Source: Burhinus oedicnemus (Eukaryota; Chordata; Aves; Charadriiformes; Burhinidae). Taken from it: a DNA stretch of 64,000 nucleotides. The translations under genes were made by a program, and so were the position numbers. The notes beneath the pieces were generated by a model that ran no database searches, was not told the DNA's origin, and worked only from the letters and a program-made list of their open reading frames with translations. This document shows, piece by piece, positions 37,613 to 50,400 of the stretch (position 1 is the first letter of the stretch; each line of letters opens with the position of its first letter). Location of the stretch: positions 512,057 through 576,056 of the forward strand of contig VFFE01007072.1 of NCBI GenBank assembly GCA_008921705.1. Reading direction: 5' to 3'.

Positions 37613-38245
37613 ATGGGAGCATGCCTCAGCAGTGATGAAGGGAGACTTTTCAGTCTTGTTAGTTCAATCATATTAAGCTTAATGAAAATGAAAAACACAC
37701 CTTTTGTCCATCAAGACAAAGGTGTCGGATCAGCTGAGGCTGCTGTTTCAGCTCTTTTAGTATTATTCTTGTTAGTGTATGTGTACAGTAAGTCTGGACT
37801 TCTTTCTTTACACCCTCAGCGTCCACACATGGTACCTGAACCACCTCTCTCTTTCCTGTCTTTAAAATGGGCGGAGGAGCCTGCCCGCACCTTACTTGGC
37901 CATGATCCAACTCAGCTGCTGTTTGTAACATGCGATGAATTTCTGGAGGAACACAGCGCTTTCATTAACTGCTCGGTAACTGAAAGCCAAATGAGTCGAA
38001 AGCTGCGTTCCTACTTGGCTCTTTTGTGGAGGGGAAATTTCTGTAACAAAGGTAAAATCATCAACCACACCAGGAGCTACTGTAACATAGAGACTCATGC
38101 TCTGGCTTTTCGAGTCTGTAATTCCAGCCGGCATTGCACAGGGTGCCAGGACAAAATCAGCATGGCAGGGAGAGAGACCGAGAAATGCAGAAAGAGAGAA
38201 GCCTGTGACCCCGCAGCCTTCCAGCCTGCTTCATGCCTGGTCTAA
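37613..38245 (+). other. Longest ORF of the window (210 codons), doubtful gene
   Basis: The frame is open for 210 codons from an ATG in a poor start context (C at -3, G at +4). Its translation has one hydrophobic segment (about residues 44-58, VSALLVLFLLVYVYS) and a Cys-rich second half with three N-glycosylation-type sequons (NCS, NHT, NSS), which superficially suggests a small membrane or secreted protein. I recognise no family. My rough uniform-composition estimate is that 0.2-0.3 ORFs of this length occur by chance in a window of this size, so it is unremarkable. No promoter, splice signals or polyadenylation signal tie it to a transcript. Confidence 0.1.
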
Positions 38246-39321
38246 CCAAAAAGCCTGGCTCCTATTTCCCTGCAAAGTACCTGGAAGAAATATCAGATCT
38301 GCGTGCACACCCACCTGGGGCAGCAGGGACGTGGGTTTCCTGGTCAGAAGAGTCCACACGAGCAGCTCATGTTTTACCCCAAAGAATGGATGGAGTGTTT
38401 CACCTGGCTAAAGACTATGGCCGGTAAAAGGTTGCATGTCTCTATATCGCTAACACAAAAAATACTGATGCCGTTGAATGTGCCAATAGCATGTTGATGT
38501 GCTGGAAAACAACTAAGGCTGCAGAAATGCTCTGACGGAGAAGGAGAATGGAGTTTGTAGGTCCAGTAACGCCAAGCACTTTTAAGCCCTTACTTAAAAA
38601 ATACCTTCCCTCACACAGTAAAAAAAGAAAAAGTGCCTTCAGATATTTGGCATTAGCCACCAGGAGGCAGGCAAATCTAAACAAGTTCATGTAGATGCAA
38701 AATTAAACCTGACAGCCATACTGCTCCTCAGCAAGCAAACAATATGACCAAAGGGAAGCAGCAAAACAGTCCCCCGTTTTCAAGGCCAAGCTTAATTGTA
38801 AGCAAAATCCTTCCTAAAGGAAGGTATTGAGAACCGATGGAAACCGATGACACGGCCTGTCACCATGGGGGGCATCATGTGCCTCTGCTACTCAGGCAGT
38901 TTGTGGCTGGTGGCCCTTGGATCCTGCACAAACTTGCTGAGCAAAGTCCTGGTGGCAGAGGACAAACCAGCTGGAAGCAGGGCAGCGAAGGAGCCAACCT
39001 GCTCCTTGTCCTCCAGGACCTCCTGCAGAAGGAGGTTACCACTAAGGGCTGACCTGCAAGCACGAACACCAAAAAAATCCTTTAAAATGTCTGTATGTAA
39101 TTAGGAAAGTGCCGTGAACTATGGTGCATAAATCACAGGTATCTCTATAGACTGCGAGAAGGCATTTCAAGGTAGCTGAATTATCTTGACACAAAGGAGT
39201 TATTTATACATAAATTACAGTAACTTCGCCCATGCTAACGAGGCTGTCATCCCCCCCTGTGATTTACCGTGATCTTGTAATGGAAAACCTTCATTTCCCT
39301 GACACTGGAGTGGTAATGGGA
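38246..39321. other. Unique non-coding sequence
   Basis: No gene or repeat is recognised. ORFs at 38.8-39.1 kb occur in three overlapping frames on both strands of a GC-rich stretch and have no recognisable product. Confidence 0.45.
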
Positions 39322-39462
39322 CCGGTAATTCCCGTGCCGCAAGCGCTTTCCCCGCCGGAGGTGGTGGTGAACCCCGGGTGCGTTTGCAGGTCAGGGGGTC
39401 CCACCGGCTGCCCCAGCCGGGGGAGGCCACCCCACATGCCTGCATCGGCCCCCAACCCACCG
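39322..39462. promoter_or_regulatory. CpG- and GC-rich patch
   Basis: About 12 CpG dinucleotides occur in 141 bases, including GTGCCGCAAGCGC and CCCGCCGGAG. The flanks are CpG-poor. It may be a small hypomethylated element or simply a local GC peak. No adjacent gene start is recognised. Confidence 0.25.
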
Positions 39463-42004
39463 GCCACTGGGGTGGTCACAGCCTGAGGATGCCTGCCCTC
39501 GCCTAGCAACCGGCTTGGAGGAAATGGCATCAATATACGAGTAATTAAAACAAGGGAGACCAGGTTTATAGCTGAAAGCTGAGCAGGAAAATTAAGACGC
39601 ATCTGAAGTGAATTCTTTCATAATAAACACATAAAGAATTAGACTCGTTAGGGCATTTGTTTTAATAAACAAGGCACTTCTTTATCTGCCTGCTAGATCA
39701 GTCGTGACCCATAGGTTCTCACCAGGTTTGGTCTGCCCACCGCCAGGCTGCCCATGGTGGCAGTCCCCAAGCTAAGCAAGGGGAGGGATGGCGAGGAGAA
39801 GTCCTCAGCACAGGGTGCAGTTTGGCTACGGTTCAGAGGTGCAACCACAGCTCCAGGCTCAAGGGGGGCTTTCCAGTAGGCACCCTTCCTTTCACCCCTG
39901 CAAAAACACACCAGCTTTCCTCTCCATACTTGGCTCCCACTCAGACGTGAGTCTGTACAAATGGTACCTTGGTCCTTTTTTTCCCCATTTGTGAGGCAGT
40001 AAAAAGATATTTATCTCAATTTCAAAGCAGCAGTCATCCCATGTGAGCCTAAAATTTCCAGCGTGGCAGTGTGCTGGCCCTCGGTGAAGGGTACAAACTC
40101 AGCCAAAATGACAGGAGTCAGTGTAAATTCTGCATTTATGCTAAGCTGGCATGCAACTGACGGGGAAGTACTGGGACCAAGTAACAACAATTAGTCGAAG
40201 TACTGAGTCTTCTCCAGCTGGATTCTGACACAGAGCAAAACTGGCTGAAGGATCACAATGGCTCAACTGTGCATGTGCAGTTAAAGACCAGCCTTACACC
40301 TGCCCAGCCTGGGTTACCCTTTTGCCGACGGTCTGCCCCTATACACCCCTCCTAGCACAGAGAGACACGGATTGGAGGGAGCCCGAATCCATCCCACAGA
40401 GCAGGACTGGCTCCGACGGCAGCAGCCCTTTTGGGAGAGGAGGCTGTGGCATCCGTGGCCACCATGCTGCCTGGCCAGCAGTTCCCGCCCAGGTGAAGGC
40501 CACCCATCCAGCAGCAAAACAAGGAGGATAAAACCAAAAGACGAATTTTTTCCAATCTGTGGAAATAAAGCCCACAGTGTCTCCCTAACCATCCATGTAA
40601 ACTCTTCAGTTTCCAACTCTTCCCCATATTTAATACAAAAAATAGTTTGCTGCTACACTGGCAATTAAAAAGGTCCCTTAAACCCCTTTAAGAAAGGAAA
40701 ATGCTCCCTCGTGCTCAGCGGGGCTGTCCTGCTGAAGATAATCCGTTTAGGAATGACTAACTGTTCTTGGAGAGAAAACAGAAATCTCCTTGAGAGACTT
40801 CCACCTCATTCTCAAAACTCCCAAGTTTTAGCAACAAGGCTGCTACCCCTCTTCTTCATTGCAGGACCCAGGAGTCTTGGCTTAACATGAAGAAAAAGGA
40901 GAGGGAAATGGCAAAGTAAAAAGAAAACCTCAATTTGAAGAGAAACATTAATTTTGATTTTCTGTGAATAAGTGTAAAAGAAACCTGGCAAATTACTTTT
41001 TAACCTTTTTATTTCTTCGAACTGTGAGCAGTCGGTGTAAATGCTAAAGCCAGCTTCTAGTAACAAACATGGACAAGAAAAAAGGAGTCCGTTTCCCCAG
41101 GGGGGCTGGCTGCTTTTCTAGTGGTACTTAGAAAGCCACTTCTTGACCAGAAGCTCACCAGGATATTTCTTGGCTAACAAGGCTGCTGCAAAGTGAACTG
41201 GAACAATGCTAAATGAGTGGGAATCCCTTTGGTTGCATTGCTAACAGAAGCTAAAAGAAAATTATCTATTTACACCTTCACGCAACATCCTCTCAAATCA
41301 TCTGAGCACAAAGGTAATCAGCATTTGCCAGTGATTGCTGCGTTGCATGGCTCATGGCAACCTCACGTTGGCCTCATGGGTTGTATCATACGCTTCAGAG
41401 AAAAAATAATTATCACCGCAAGCCTAAACAAGCCAAATAAATAGGAGATCTGACCAAGCGGCTGCAGTGCTGTCCAGCAGGTTTATGAAAAAAAGTAATT
41501 GTTACCACTGTACCTTGGAGGCATAGAAAAAGAGGACAAAAATGCACAGAGGTAATCTGATACACGACATTTCGTACGCTAAGCAGAGTGATGATGAGCG
41601 ATTCAAGAAGCAAACACCTCCAGCCAGTACACTAACTGCAAACCACACACCTTCCTATTTTGCTGATTTGCTGATTTCTCAAAAGAGCTGGCTCTCCAAA
41701 GCAAAAATTGTAATTGACTGGTGGGAAGCCAACATGAATACTGGGACTTAACACTTATCTTTCTGATGCACATATGGCCTCAGAGACAAGAACCCCCACC
41801 CCACAGCACTGAAGTGCTTGAGACACAAGAATTAATGGGAAAATAACGTGAAGAAGTGGGTTAGATATGAGAGAAGCAGAGCACAGCACACATTTCACAT
41901 AGGCAGGGTAGGCACAGCACAGGGTCCTGCCAGACTCTGCTCCAGACTGCTCAGCTCCTTTCCAGCTCTACCCTTCAAGCTCGCTTTGGGGTAGTGAAAA
42001 GCTT
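39463..42004. other. Unique non-coding sequence
   Basis: No gene or repeat is recognised in this 2.5 kb. Near 39595-39670 there is an AT-rich run with several TTAAT/AATAAA words. ORFs near 40.3-40.7 kb overlap in several frames and look like chance. Confidence 0.45.
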
Positions 42005-42115
42005 ATCAGTTGTCTTCTCCATGGGCTAGCTTCCACATCCATAAAATGGAAACAGGACTACCCATCTCCTTTTTAAAACTCTTTGAGATTTATGACTAAA
42101 AAGTATTCTGTAAGG
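42005..42115 (-). mobile_element. MIR-type SINE relic, antisense, with tail
   Basis: On the plus strand, GCTTCCACATCCATAAAATG then GAAACAGGACTACCCATCTC corresponds to the reverse MIR block CCCATCTGTAAAATGGGAAT. CTCTTTGAGATTTATGACTA then AAAAGTATTCTGTAAG corresponds to the CACTTTGAGATCTACTGATG then AAAAGCGCTATATAAG tail found in sauropsid MIR-type SINEs. The order and spacing are convincing despite divergence. It is inactive. Confidence 0.6.
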
Positions 42116-42239
42116 TTTTTACTATGCCATGCATATGTGACACAAGCATAGTTTTCAAAGGATTTTCTGAGATGAACTGTTCCTGTGGTTATTAATACAC
42201 TCCATGTAGGGTGGGGAGCAACTAATTAGATTACAGCCT

Positions 42240-42292
42240 TTCAGAAAAGGACCTAGTGATTACAGTGAATCATAAACGGAGCGTAAGCCAGG
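42240..42292 (+). mobile_element. Short ancient CR1/L3 reverse-transcriptase fragment
   Basis: AGAAAAGGACCTAGTGATTA, followed by CAGTGAATCATAAACGGAGC, matches the AGAAAGGGATCTGGGGGTTA, then CAGTGGATCATAAACTGAAT block of ancient CR1/L3 LINEs, the same block that starts the relics at 8995 and 62055. Only about 50 bases can be recognised. Confidence 0.45.
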
Positions 42293-43371
42293 ATATATCC
42301 TCCCGTTGAAAAAAAAAAACCAAACAACAAAAAGAAAAACCCCAAACGCTGCCCAGCCTGGAAAGCAGAGACAGGAGCACAGGCTGCAAGACGCATGAAG
42401 TCATCTTTCCGCTGCTGTCAACAGCTCGTGTGGCCTCAGCTGACAGAGCAGAGGTGATGCGCCTCCAGAAATATGTAGGGCAGTTGAATTTCTAGAGAAA
42501 GCCCAAGTGAGGCCACGTTGTACACCAGGGGAACGGGAAAAGTCCTTGAACCAGAGCCCTGCATAGCCCTGCTGTTCCATGCTGCCACGCTGGCTGTGGG
42601 TTGTGCCACTGAGGTGCTGGGGATGACACACTCCTGCTGGGCACCGCGGCGGCTGTGACACCAAGAAGGAACCGTGAAAGGGAAGGCCATGAGCTCTCTC
42701 CTAACCCTCCAGATCTCCCACTTGGCCTTAGCATGGATCCCATTTCCAGCAACTTAACAAAGCAGCCTTTAAGGCTCTGCAGGTAAAACAGTCCAAGTCA
42801 AAAGACGTTCCTCCACTTCTAGGAGACCTGCTGTATAAAGCAGTGAAGAGGAGATGCGGTTCCCTCTCCTCCTCCCTCCTCCAATTCAGTCTGTGCTTTG
42901 GTCTCCTCTCTCCCCTGCTCCCGGCAGTATTTCCTTGGGCTCAGCTGGAAGCGTTGTAAATAGAAGCGGGTCAGGACATGCAAGCTATTCAATATTTGCA
43001 CCGAAAGAGGTCAGGTGCCCAGGGAGCCAAAAAGCCCATTTTCCTCCCGGACAAGAAGCATTAGCACTTTCTTAACAAGACTGCGCCCAGTTAAATTTAG
43101 CGACTCGGCACACACGTTGCACAAGGTCACACTGGCTTTTCAGAAGCCTATCTAGCTTTGAGATCGTCGCACCTCATTTCTTTTTCGTCTATTTGCGATA
43201 AACCAATTTGTCATTCATGCTTGAACATCTATCCTCTGAGTCATGTCTAGGCACAAGGGTTTTTTAAGACTGGCGTCTGGGGGCATGAACAAAAAGGCCA
43301 TTAATGGCAGTGGAGGCGAGGGACAGTGAGAGGTTTAACTCACTCGGTTTATGAAAGTAATTTGTTTTCAG
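42293..43371. other. Unique non-coding sequence
   Basis: An A-rich run starts at about 42310. GC-rich ORFs near 42.4-42.75 kb are shared by three minus-strand frames, so they are probably chance. No gene is supported. Confidence 0.45.
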
Positions 43372-43468
43372 GTTATTGGTGATGATGGTGGATATCAGAC
43401 TCACATTGCAAATATGAAGAAAGAAAAAAATCAGAGACTCAAGAACCAGGCTAAAAACAAAGCTGCAA
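43372..43468 (+). other. Weak exon candidate (97 nt, one open frame)
   Basis: TTTGTTTTCAG precedes 43372 and a good donor GCAA|GTGAGT follows at 43469. Only one of three frames is free of stops between them, reading VIGDDGGYQTHIANMKKEKN and then a Lys/Gln/Asn-rich, helix-forming tail. The frame meets a stop two codons beyond the donor. The lysine-rich part simply reflects A-rich DNA. No family is recognised, and chance remains the default explanation. Confidence 0.12.
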
Positions 43469-46400
43469 GTGAGTAACTGTGGAAAACATTACTGAAAAAT
43501 ATTATATATCCTCTTTCCTAGAATGGATAAACCCGTGAAAAAGAGGCCAGGTCTGGAGACTAGTTCTCCTACGGTCTCTTTTTCTCATTTCCCCATTGTT
43601 TCTTAATACTTCATATTCACCGAGTGCAATATTAGATTATGACTGGCATTTCTCTTATGTGGCTTATATTAGAGAGGGGCCCAAGCAGGAGCCAGCTGGA
43701 AGGAAAAAGGGAAAACATTTCCCAAAATTTTTCATTAAAAAAGTATCTGCTATGAAATCCACATATGGATTTTGCTGCTGAGACTTATCTCTATCTTACT
43801 TACTTCAATCTCTTTATTATTTTTGCATATCTATTATTGAGTTTTCCTTATGCGTATACCATTATGTATACTCCGCTTCCCAGATAATCTTGCAGCCAGT
43901 AAAATCCTTTTCCATCCAAAATCAAATTACTGTCCCCAGTCACCTCCAGCCCCGCTCTGGGTATAATGCCTACCCAGTTTTCAAGTCATCAATTAAGCCG
44001 GATACTGCATTACACTCCACTTGGGTTTTCTAAGTTGAAAGATGCCTTTCTATGTTGTTAAGCAGATAACCTGTTTCTTAGAGGTTGTGTCATTTTACTG
44101 ATGAGCAAAAAGAAATACAACATATTTGTATACAAGTTTAATTTCCCCCCAAATTTTAAGGTCCTTTATGTTAGGTTACATAACCTAACACTTTAGAATG
44201 AAGGTACTATATGAATGTTTACTCATACATATGAGAATAATATGTATACATATACACTTATATAAAAATATATTACTTGTGTGACCATATATATCTCAAA
44301 TGAAATGAAGGAATTTCAATACTATCGCTTAAACAATATTACCAGGTATTTGTGCATTTTTTTCCCCTGAATTTTCCATGAGTCTCACAGTGATTGAAAA
44401 CAACTGCACTACCAAGGTCTCCTTGTTAATGGATGTGTCAAAATCCCAGAGGTAAAAGTAGTGACTGCAGCTCCGCACATTACACTGCATTTCTCATCCA
44501 TTTCACAGCACAGAGCTGAAGTTATTTTTTAAGCCATATGGTTTTGCTATACTTGCAACCTACAGCTAACACTGTAAGTGCATGAGTAGGCATAGGCACA
44601 GACAGAATACAAAACTTAGTCTCCCAGTACTCATTTACATATATAACTTTGCACACACATGCAAGATTTATGTATAATGGATGCACTTAAGAAGCCCCTT
44701 CTGATCCTTGAGATATTGCCACCTCCAGTAATATGTTCCATGTTTGAGTGGAGGCAGCCATCTCTCTGTTCCCTACTCCTTCCACATACTACTGGAAGGC
44801 ATAAAGCGGTCTATATAAGCATTACGTATTTATAATATATGGCGCATTTATACCCAGAGAAGTACTCCCCATGCATCCATTTGGAGCAGCCTGTGCATAG
44901 ATTGCTGCATACATCACTGGTGCAATCTCGTAAATCAGTCACCCCTAAATTGAATCTCCACTGCCACATGCATATCTCGTATGAAGATGTTATAACTCAG
45001 CAACAGTACAATAACCACCTCTCATGACCTACTAAAAATTGCATGCCCCCATTTGTGACCCTACTGCCTTAAAAGTGGATGGCACACAAAGTTGCTGTGC
45101 TCAGTTGTACGCTTGTGTTTGCAGATGAGCAGCCAAGGTGTAACTGGTAGCTAACCAAACCTGGTATGTGCTCAGACACAACCAGCACCAGCATCTCCCC
45201 GGGTCATTTTCTATTACGTGAGGAACAAAACCCATGGACACCTCCAGCCGTCTCAGCCAGGGAGCTGAGCTGGGAGTTGCCCTTGTTACCCACTGATGCG
45301 GCTGCTGCCTCCATCCCTGCTCCTGCACGCTGTCCGACGCTTATGCCTGACACTCAACGAAGAGGAAACAAAGCTTTGAAGACACTAAGGATACCATCAG
45401 GAGAAAGCCAAGTCAGGCTCCCCAGCTGGTCCACATCACACACTGCCCAGTGCACTTTTATTTGTTCTGTAAGAGCCAGGGACAAACATGAAGATAAATA
45501 AATAATAAGAGATGGTGAGATGCTACCTTTTCTTCAGACTGTTTATTCATGAGGATAAAGCATCGTTGCCTCTACAGATGGGCTCAGCTCTCTGGAATTA
45601 TAGCAATACAACCAACAAGAAAAATTACAAGGGCACCCTTCCCGAGACTAAGTGCTATGCAGACAGGGCACGGACGACAGGTTTGAGTTTGGTTGGGCAT
45701 TTTTCTTCAGCAGGCCAGGGAGCAGGGTCACACCGCACTCATGTATACAGATAATATATGCTGGGGAGGAGAATTACAAGGCTGTAAAACACATCGTGGG
45801 GTCCGGTTGGCATCACATAAACCAGAATAACGGAGCTCAAAGAGTTTGCGATGCCAAAGGAAAGCTGTGAAGTGTTTACCGCCAGGTTCAATGTTACTGT
45901 CATTTCTCTTTTGTACAGTCCCGTTATTCAGATGCTGCAACATGGGCCGTTTTTACATTTCATGGCTTTTGTGAAAGGGTTATTCCTATTTTACCACCTT
46001 TTCCCTGAACTACATCAGCACGAATTTCAGCATTAATTCCCACCGATTACCTGATCTGCAGATGGTTATGCACATAAATATTTGTGTGTACCAATCATGT
46101 TGATTCAAGGGAATTATTCAAATATATGAAGACAAGCAGAAAGGTAAGAGCGAACAGGAAAACAGCAAATAACAAAAGATGTATCCTGTTCAATATTCTT
46201 TAAAAAATAAATACATGTTAAAAGATACAGTGTCAAAAACATTATTGAGATTATTAATGAAGTATGATGCTGCATGATGCTTTATTTCTTACTGTTACTT
46301 ACCTGACTTAATTAAGGGAATAAGTTAATTAAATAAACGAGTGGCACACAAAAAACCCTGTAAAAAACGCAATGTACTGGTGTTCATATTTTGCCTCAAT

Positions 46401-46900
46401 GTCATCCACAAGGCTACTGCCATGAGAGTCCCACTTGAGCACCTTGAGACTAATTTGCCTATAAAGCCAAGGAGACTTATTTTCCCCATGAGAAAGAGTA
46501 ATCTCATTCTGGAAGCAATGTGCTACACAAGCAAACCCAGGACCAGGCGATGGAGAGGCTGCGTGTACGTATGCGGGGTGGGAGCACGGATGCTGCAGAG
46601 GTTGAAGAGATGGGACAGCCACTGCTGCTCCGCTCCAAACGCCTAATCCCCAGCAAGCCATAACTGGAGACCCACATCAGCAGACAACCTGCATCACTTG
46701 ACAGGCATGCCAGCATTTCAAACAATTACTCCCCAGTGCCTAGAGCCCAGTAACACAATCTGGGCCAGAAAACATATTTATTGTGTTTTTAAAACATGTT
46801 TGGATGCCAGGAGACACTGAGAAGAGAGGGGAGAGACTGTCCTTCTTCCACCCATCTCTCCTAAAATAACGAGAAGAGCTGAGGAGCTGCAAGAACGAGG
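43469..46900. other. Unique AT-rich non-coding sequence
   Basis: No gene is supported. The stretch holds the palindrome at 44169-44190 and a TA-rich block at 44220-44300 (several ATGTATACAT/TATATA words). An AT-rich block at 46080-46345 has two TTAATTAA-type words (near 46310 and 46326). A possible MIR scrap, CATTTTACTGATGAGCAAAA, lies near 44092. Confidence 0.45.
44169..44190. repeat. Near-perfect 22-bp palindrome
   Basis: TGTTAGGTTA (44169-44178) and TAACCTAACA (44181-44190) are exact reverse complements separated by CA. It could bind a dimeric protein or come from a small local inversion. It resembles no element I know. Confidence 0.9.
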
Positions 46901-48091
46901 AGGGAGGAAGCGGTGCTGCCGGCAAGCCCTGCTGGCACGGCACAGGCAGGCAGCGTACGGGCAGCATACAGGCAGCTGTCTGCCTCAGCTGAACACAGCC
47001 CTGCGGGGCAAAAGGCTCTGTGCAGCCTGGGATATACCGGCCCGGGGTGGGTGAGTGGGTAAATCCTGTTTAGGGAAGCAATCTTTTCCATGCCTAGCGC
47101 GGAGCTCAGAAATTAGGCCTTTTTTTTTTTTTTGGAAAGGTGTAATTCTAGCTGACTCCATGGGAGTAATTCCTGTTACAAATGAAAGGCTGAGGAAGGA
47201 GGGAAAAGGCTTAACATGTATATTAAATTTAAATACAGACATTTGACATTTGGAAAAAATTAATCTGCAGTATTTAACCGCAGAGCTGTACAAATTGGTG
47301 CTTTCTGTTTACATAGGAGGCTTATGCAGTCAATTCTCATAGTTCAGTGGATATTGTATTTTAGCTTTTAACTCTATTAAGCTCATTTTTCTGTCACAGA
47401 GCGGAGGGGTCCAGGGAGCACGGTGTAGATTACACTTGGAGCAGATATCCTACGAACACGTCTGGAATGGTTTAACGAACTCTTAAATTGACAGCCAGGA
47501 CGCGATAGCTTTTGCTGAGAAGGGCTGGAAGGAAAAAAAAAGGAAACAAAAAAGGTCATTCTAAGAACGTTTCTGTGCCTCCCACATGGCGAGCTGTTGC
47601 AGAGCTGCTGGCTAAACTGGGGTTGCTTCACAAGCAAAGGACTCCAGGAGCCGCATGCCGTCTTGTCCCACCGGCCCCTTGCTGGTCCCCACACGAGCAG
47701 GACCTCCAGAATCCCCTCTGCGCTGCCCACACACAGCCTGGGCAGGGGCTGGATCTTGCCCCTGACCCACCGCCCTGCGCTGGCCCTGCTGGAGCCCAGC
47801 CCAGCCCCGCCGGCGGGAGCGAGCGGCTTCTGTCTGCAGCTTCAGATTGAAAAAAAAAAGAAAGAAAAGTAGTATCTCTCAACAAACAAGAAACAAAACC
47901 CAATTTCGCCTTCCTCGCTCTGTAACTGAAGGCGGATTATCTATATGCTGGCGGAAACAGAAAGGCAGCTGCACAGCTCGCATCTCCCAAACAACAGCGT
48001 GGGGTGTCATTTATCGCTGGTCTTGCACGGTGATCAATCAAGCCTTATTTTGGCTGCTCATAAATTTACCTCTGTAGATAACATACTGTGT
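46901..48091. other. GC-rich non-coding stretch with CpG-enriched patches
   Basis: CpG dinucleotides are enriched at about 46910-47045 and more clearly at 47650-47830 (about 12, including CCCGCCGGCGGGAGCGAGCG). A T14 run lies at 47120-47133. ORFs on both strands at 47.4-47.9 kb have no recognisable product. A promoter is possible but nothing adjacent supports one. Confidence 0.35.
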
Positions 48092-48130
48092 AAGAGAGAG
48101 AGGAAGGGAGGGAAGGAGAGGGAGAGAAAG
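48092..48130 (+). repeat. Polypurine tract (GGAA/GAGA-rich)
   Basis: About 39 uninterrupted purines include AAGGGAGGGAAGGAGAGGGA. Such a tract can adopt triplex or weak G-quadruplex structures and can bind GAGA/ETS-type factors. It may be simple low-complexity DNA. Confidence 0.8.
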
Positions 48131-50400
48131 TAAGACAACAGCAACGCCACTTATCCCCAAGGCAATCTTAACAGCTTTTGGCAATCTGATACAAATTGGA
48201 TTTTAAAACTTCAATGAGCATCTCACAAAATTTGAGATGGCAACATATAAGGGTATTAATGTGCCAAAGAATCATCCCCCTTCTCCTTCTCTTTAAGTAA
48301 ATAAAAGTTGGAAACCTAACATCTAAAAACCCCAAACCTGTCCCATGAAACCCTCACTTCTAGGAGGTGTTCTGTAATACCCTGCAAACAACCAGGCTTG
48401 CACAGTAGTGATGTCAAGTTGTCAGATGCACAAATCTCCACCATCAGTCAGGCTGATTAATATTTGAATAAAGCCCCTATCTCTACGTACACAGGAAAAT
48501 ATGTGCAAATGAGATACAGCAATGTAGGGGAGATTAAGAATCCAGTACAACATGAGATTAAAGATATTGCTTCTGCCTGGGGTCTGAGGTCAACATCACT
48601 CGCTCTTCCTAAGACACAAAAGCATCTCTCTCGATTGTATACTAAGGGCCCTCCAAGACTTTTTAGTCAACTTCAGTTGCCAGAGATAACACAAGTCCCT
48701 TGGTCTGGTGGTGGGTGCGTTTGGATTTTTTTTGGCTTGGATTCAGTGCATGCCAAATATCAGACGGAGATAAGAAGCTCAAATGTCCTCCTGCTGGGAA
48801 ATGCAAGGTCTGGAGGAAGATGCCAAGGAACCAGGGTAGGGCTGTGTGTCCCAGTGCCCGTGCGGGGGAGACTGCACTGGTCAGGGCTGCTTGAGGAGCA
48901 GTAGGACACACTCTTCAGACCTGGTATCTCCATAATGTGGCTTAATGGTCTCAATGTAGATGGGGCTCTCTTGTCTCTTACGAACACATGTGGTGCTTGC
49001 TCACGACTGCCTGCAAAATGCTGAGAGGCTGTCAGCACATGTGCCAGCCCTGCTGTAGGTGGCAACAGAGCGAGACACCCCAAAATGGCCTGGAGCCATC
49101 CAGTAGCCAACAGCTGGCACCAGCTCAGGGTCACTGGCAAGCCCCACGTCTGCCAGGAAAGTGCCTCTATTGATTGACCTTTCTAATCCTGCTGCGTATC
49201 ATACACAGCACAGCAGACTGAGTTAAAGTGCTAAAGTTAGGCTTGGGAGTCCCCGTCCCTCAAAAGCCTTATCCCTCTGACACAGCTCATCAGAGATTTT
49301 CTCAGTCAACTGGATCTGCTCTGAGTGCCTCTCTCTGAAAAAAGGCCAAGAGCGGGGATTCGGGGGAGCGGAGGCCAAATACCCACCCTTCGTGCCAAAA
49401 GCCATCAGCTACTGGTATTAGGCGCCGTTGCCAGCCATTCACAGGAGAAGAGCTGAGGCTCATCAGCCCAGATGAGCAGATCTGGACACACAACCACAGC
49501 AGTTAGGAGCAGTTTGGTGGCACAAAACCAGGAAGTAGCAGCCCTGTGGAGAGTCATGGCAAACCCTGAGGTGGGCAGCGTGGCTGAAGCTGGGGCATCA
49601 CGTGCAGGCCCTGCCGGGGGACAGCAGTGGTACCCCAGTGCTGCCGCTTCCCTTTCCCTCCCTGCCTGTTCAGGCAAAGCGGGGCCATGCCTGTTTGTGA
49701 CAGAAAGGGTCTTAAAACAACAAAAAAACCCCAGACAGCTCTGCTCTTCTGCCGCTTTGTTAATGACATGCTGGTCTCCAGTGAATACAATAAGATCCAA
49801 AGGAGGATACAAAGGTCACGTTACGAGAACACAACTCCCCTGACTTCAAAGAGAAATGCAAAAACACTGGCAGATTATGGTTTAAGATCGCCTGTAGGTT
49901 TCTCGGTGACACATACCGCTCCCGTCTCTGTATGGAGACCTGGCCCCTGCACACCACACATTGCAGCTCTGCTCTGCTGCTCCCTTGTGTCACTCTTCCA
50001 ATGCTCCATGAAGACTTTTTTTTTTTTTCTTCTGTGTTTTTTTTAAATGTAATTGCTTCCATTTACCAGCATATGCTGGACATCTGACAGACAAGAACCT
50101 TTCTAGACCAAGAAGGAACCATCACGCCTGCTTCCTGACATGAACAAGCTCATTTAAAACTAAATATGCACTTTAGGCAGGGCATCCTGTGCTGAAAGGC
50201 TGAGGCATAGCAATCACTTCCTGCCTGAAAAAAAGGAGTGAAGATTAAAAGCACTCTGACACCGAACTGTCTGACAAGGACCCTGTTTGTTCCAGCACAC
50301 CAACAATAAGACACACGTGCATTCGTGCCTTCCGCAGCTGCAAACCATGTTACAACCACACTTGGTGAATAAAGAGCAATCAAAACCAGGTCATTATCGG
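48131..50400. other. Unique non-coding sequence
   Basis: No gene or named repeat is seen. T-rich runs lie at about 50017-50045. ORFs of up to 146 codons at 48.46-48.9 kb and 49.4-50.05 kb overlap on both strands and are not recognisable. Confidence 0.45.
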
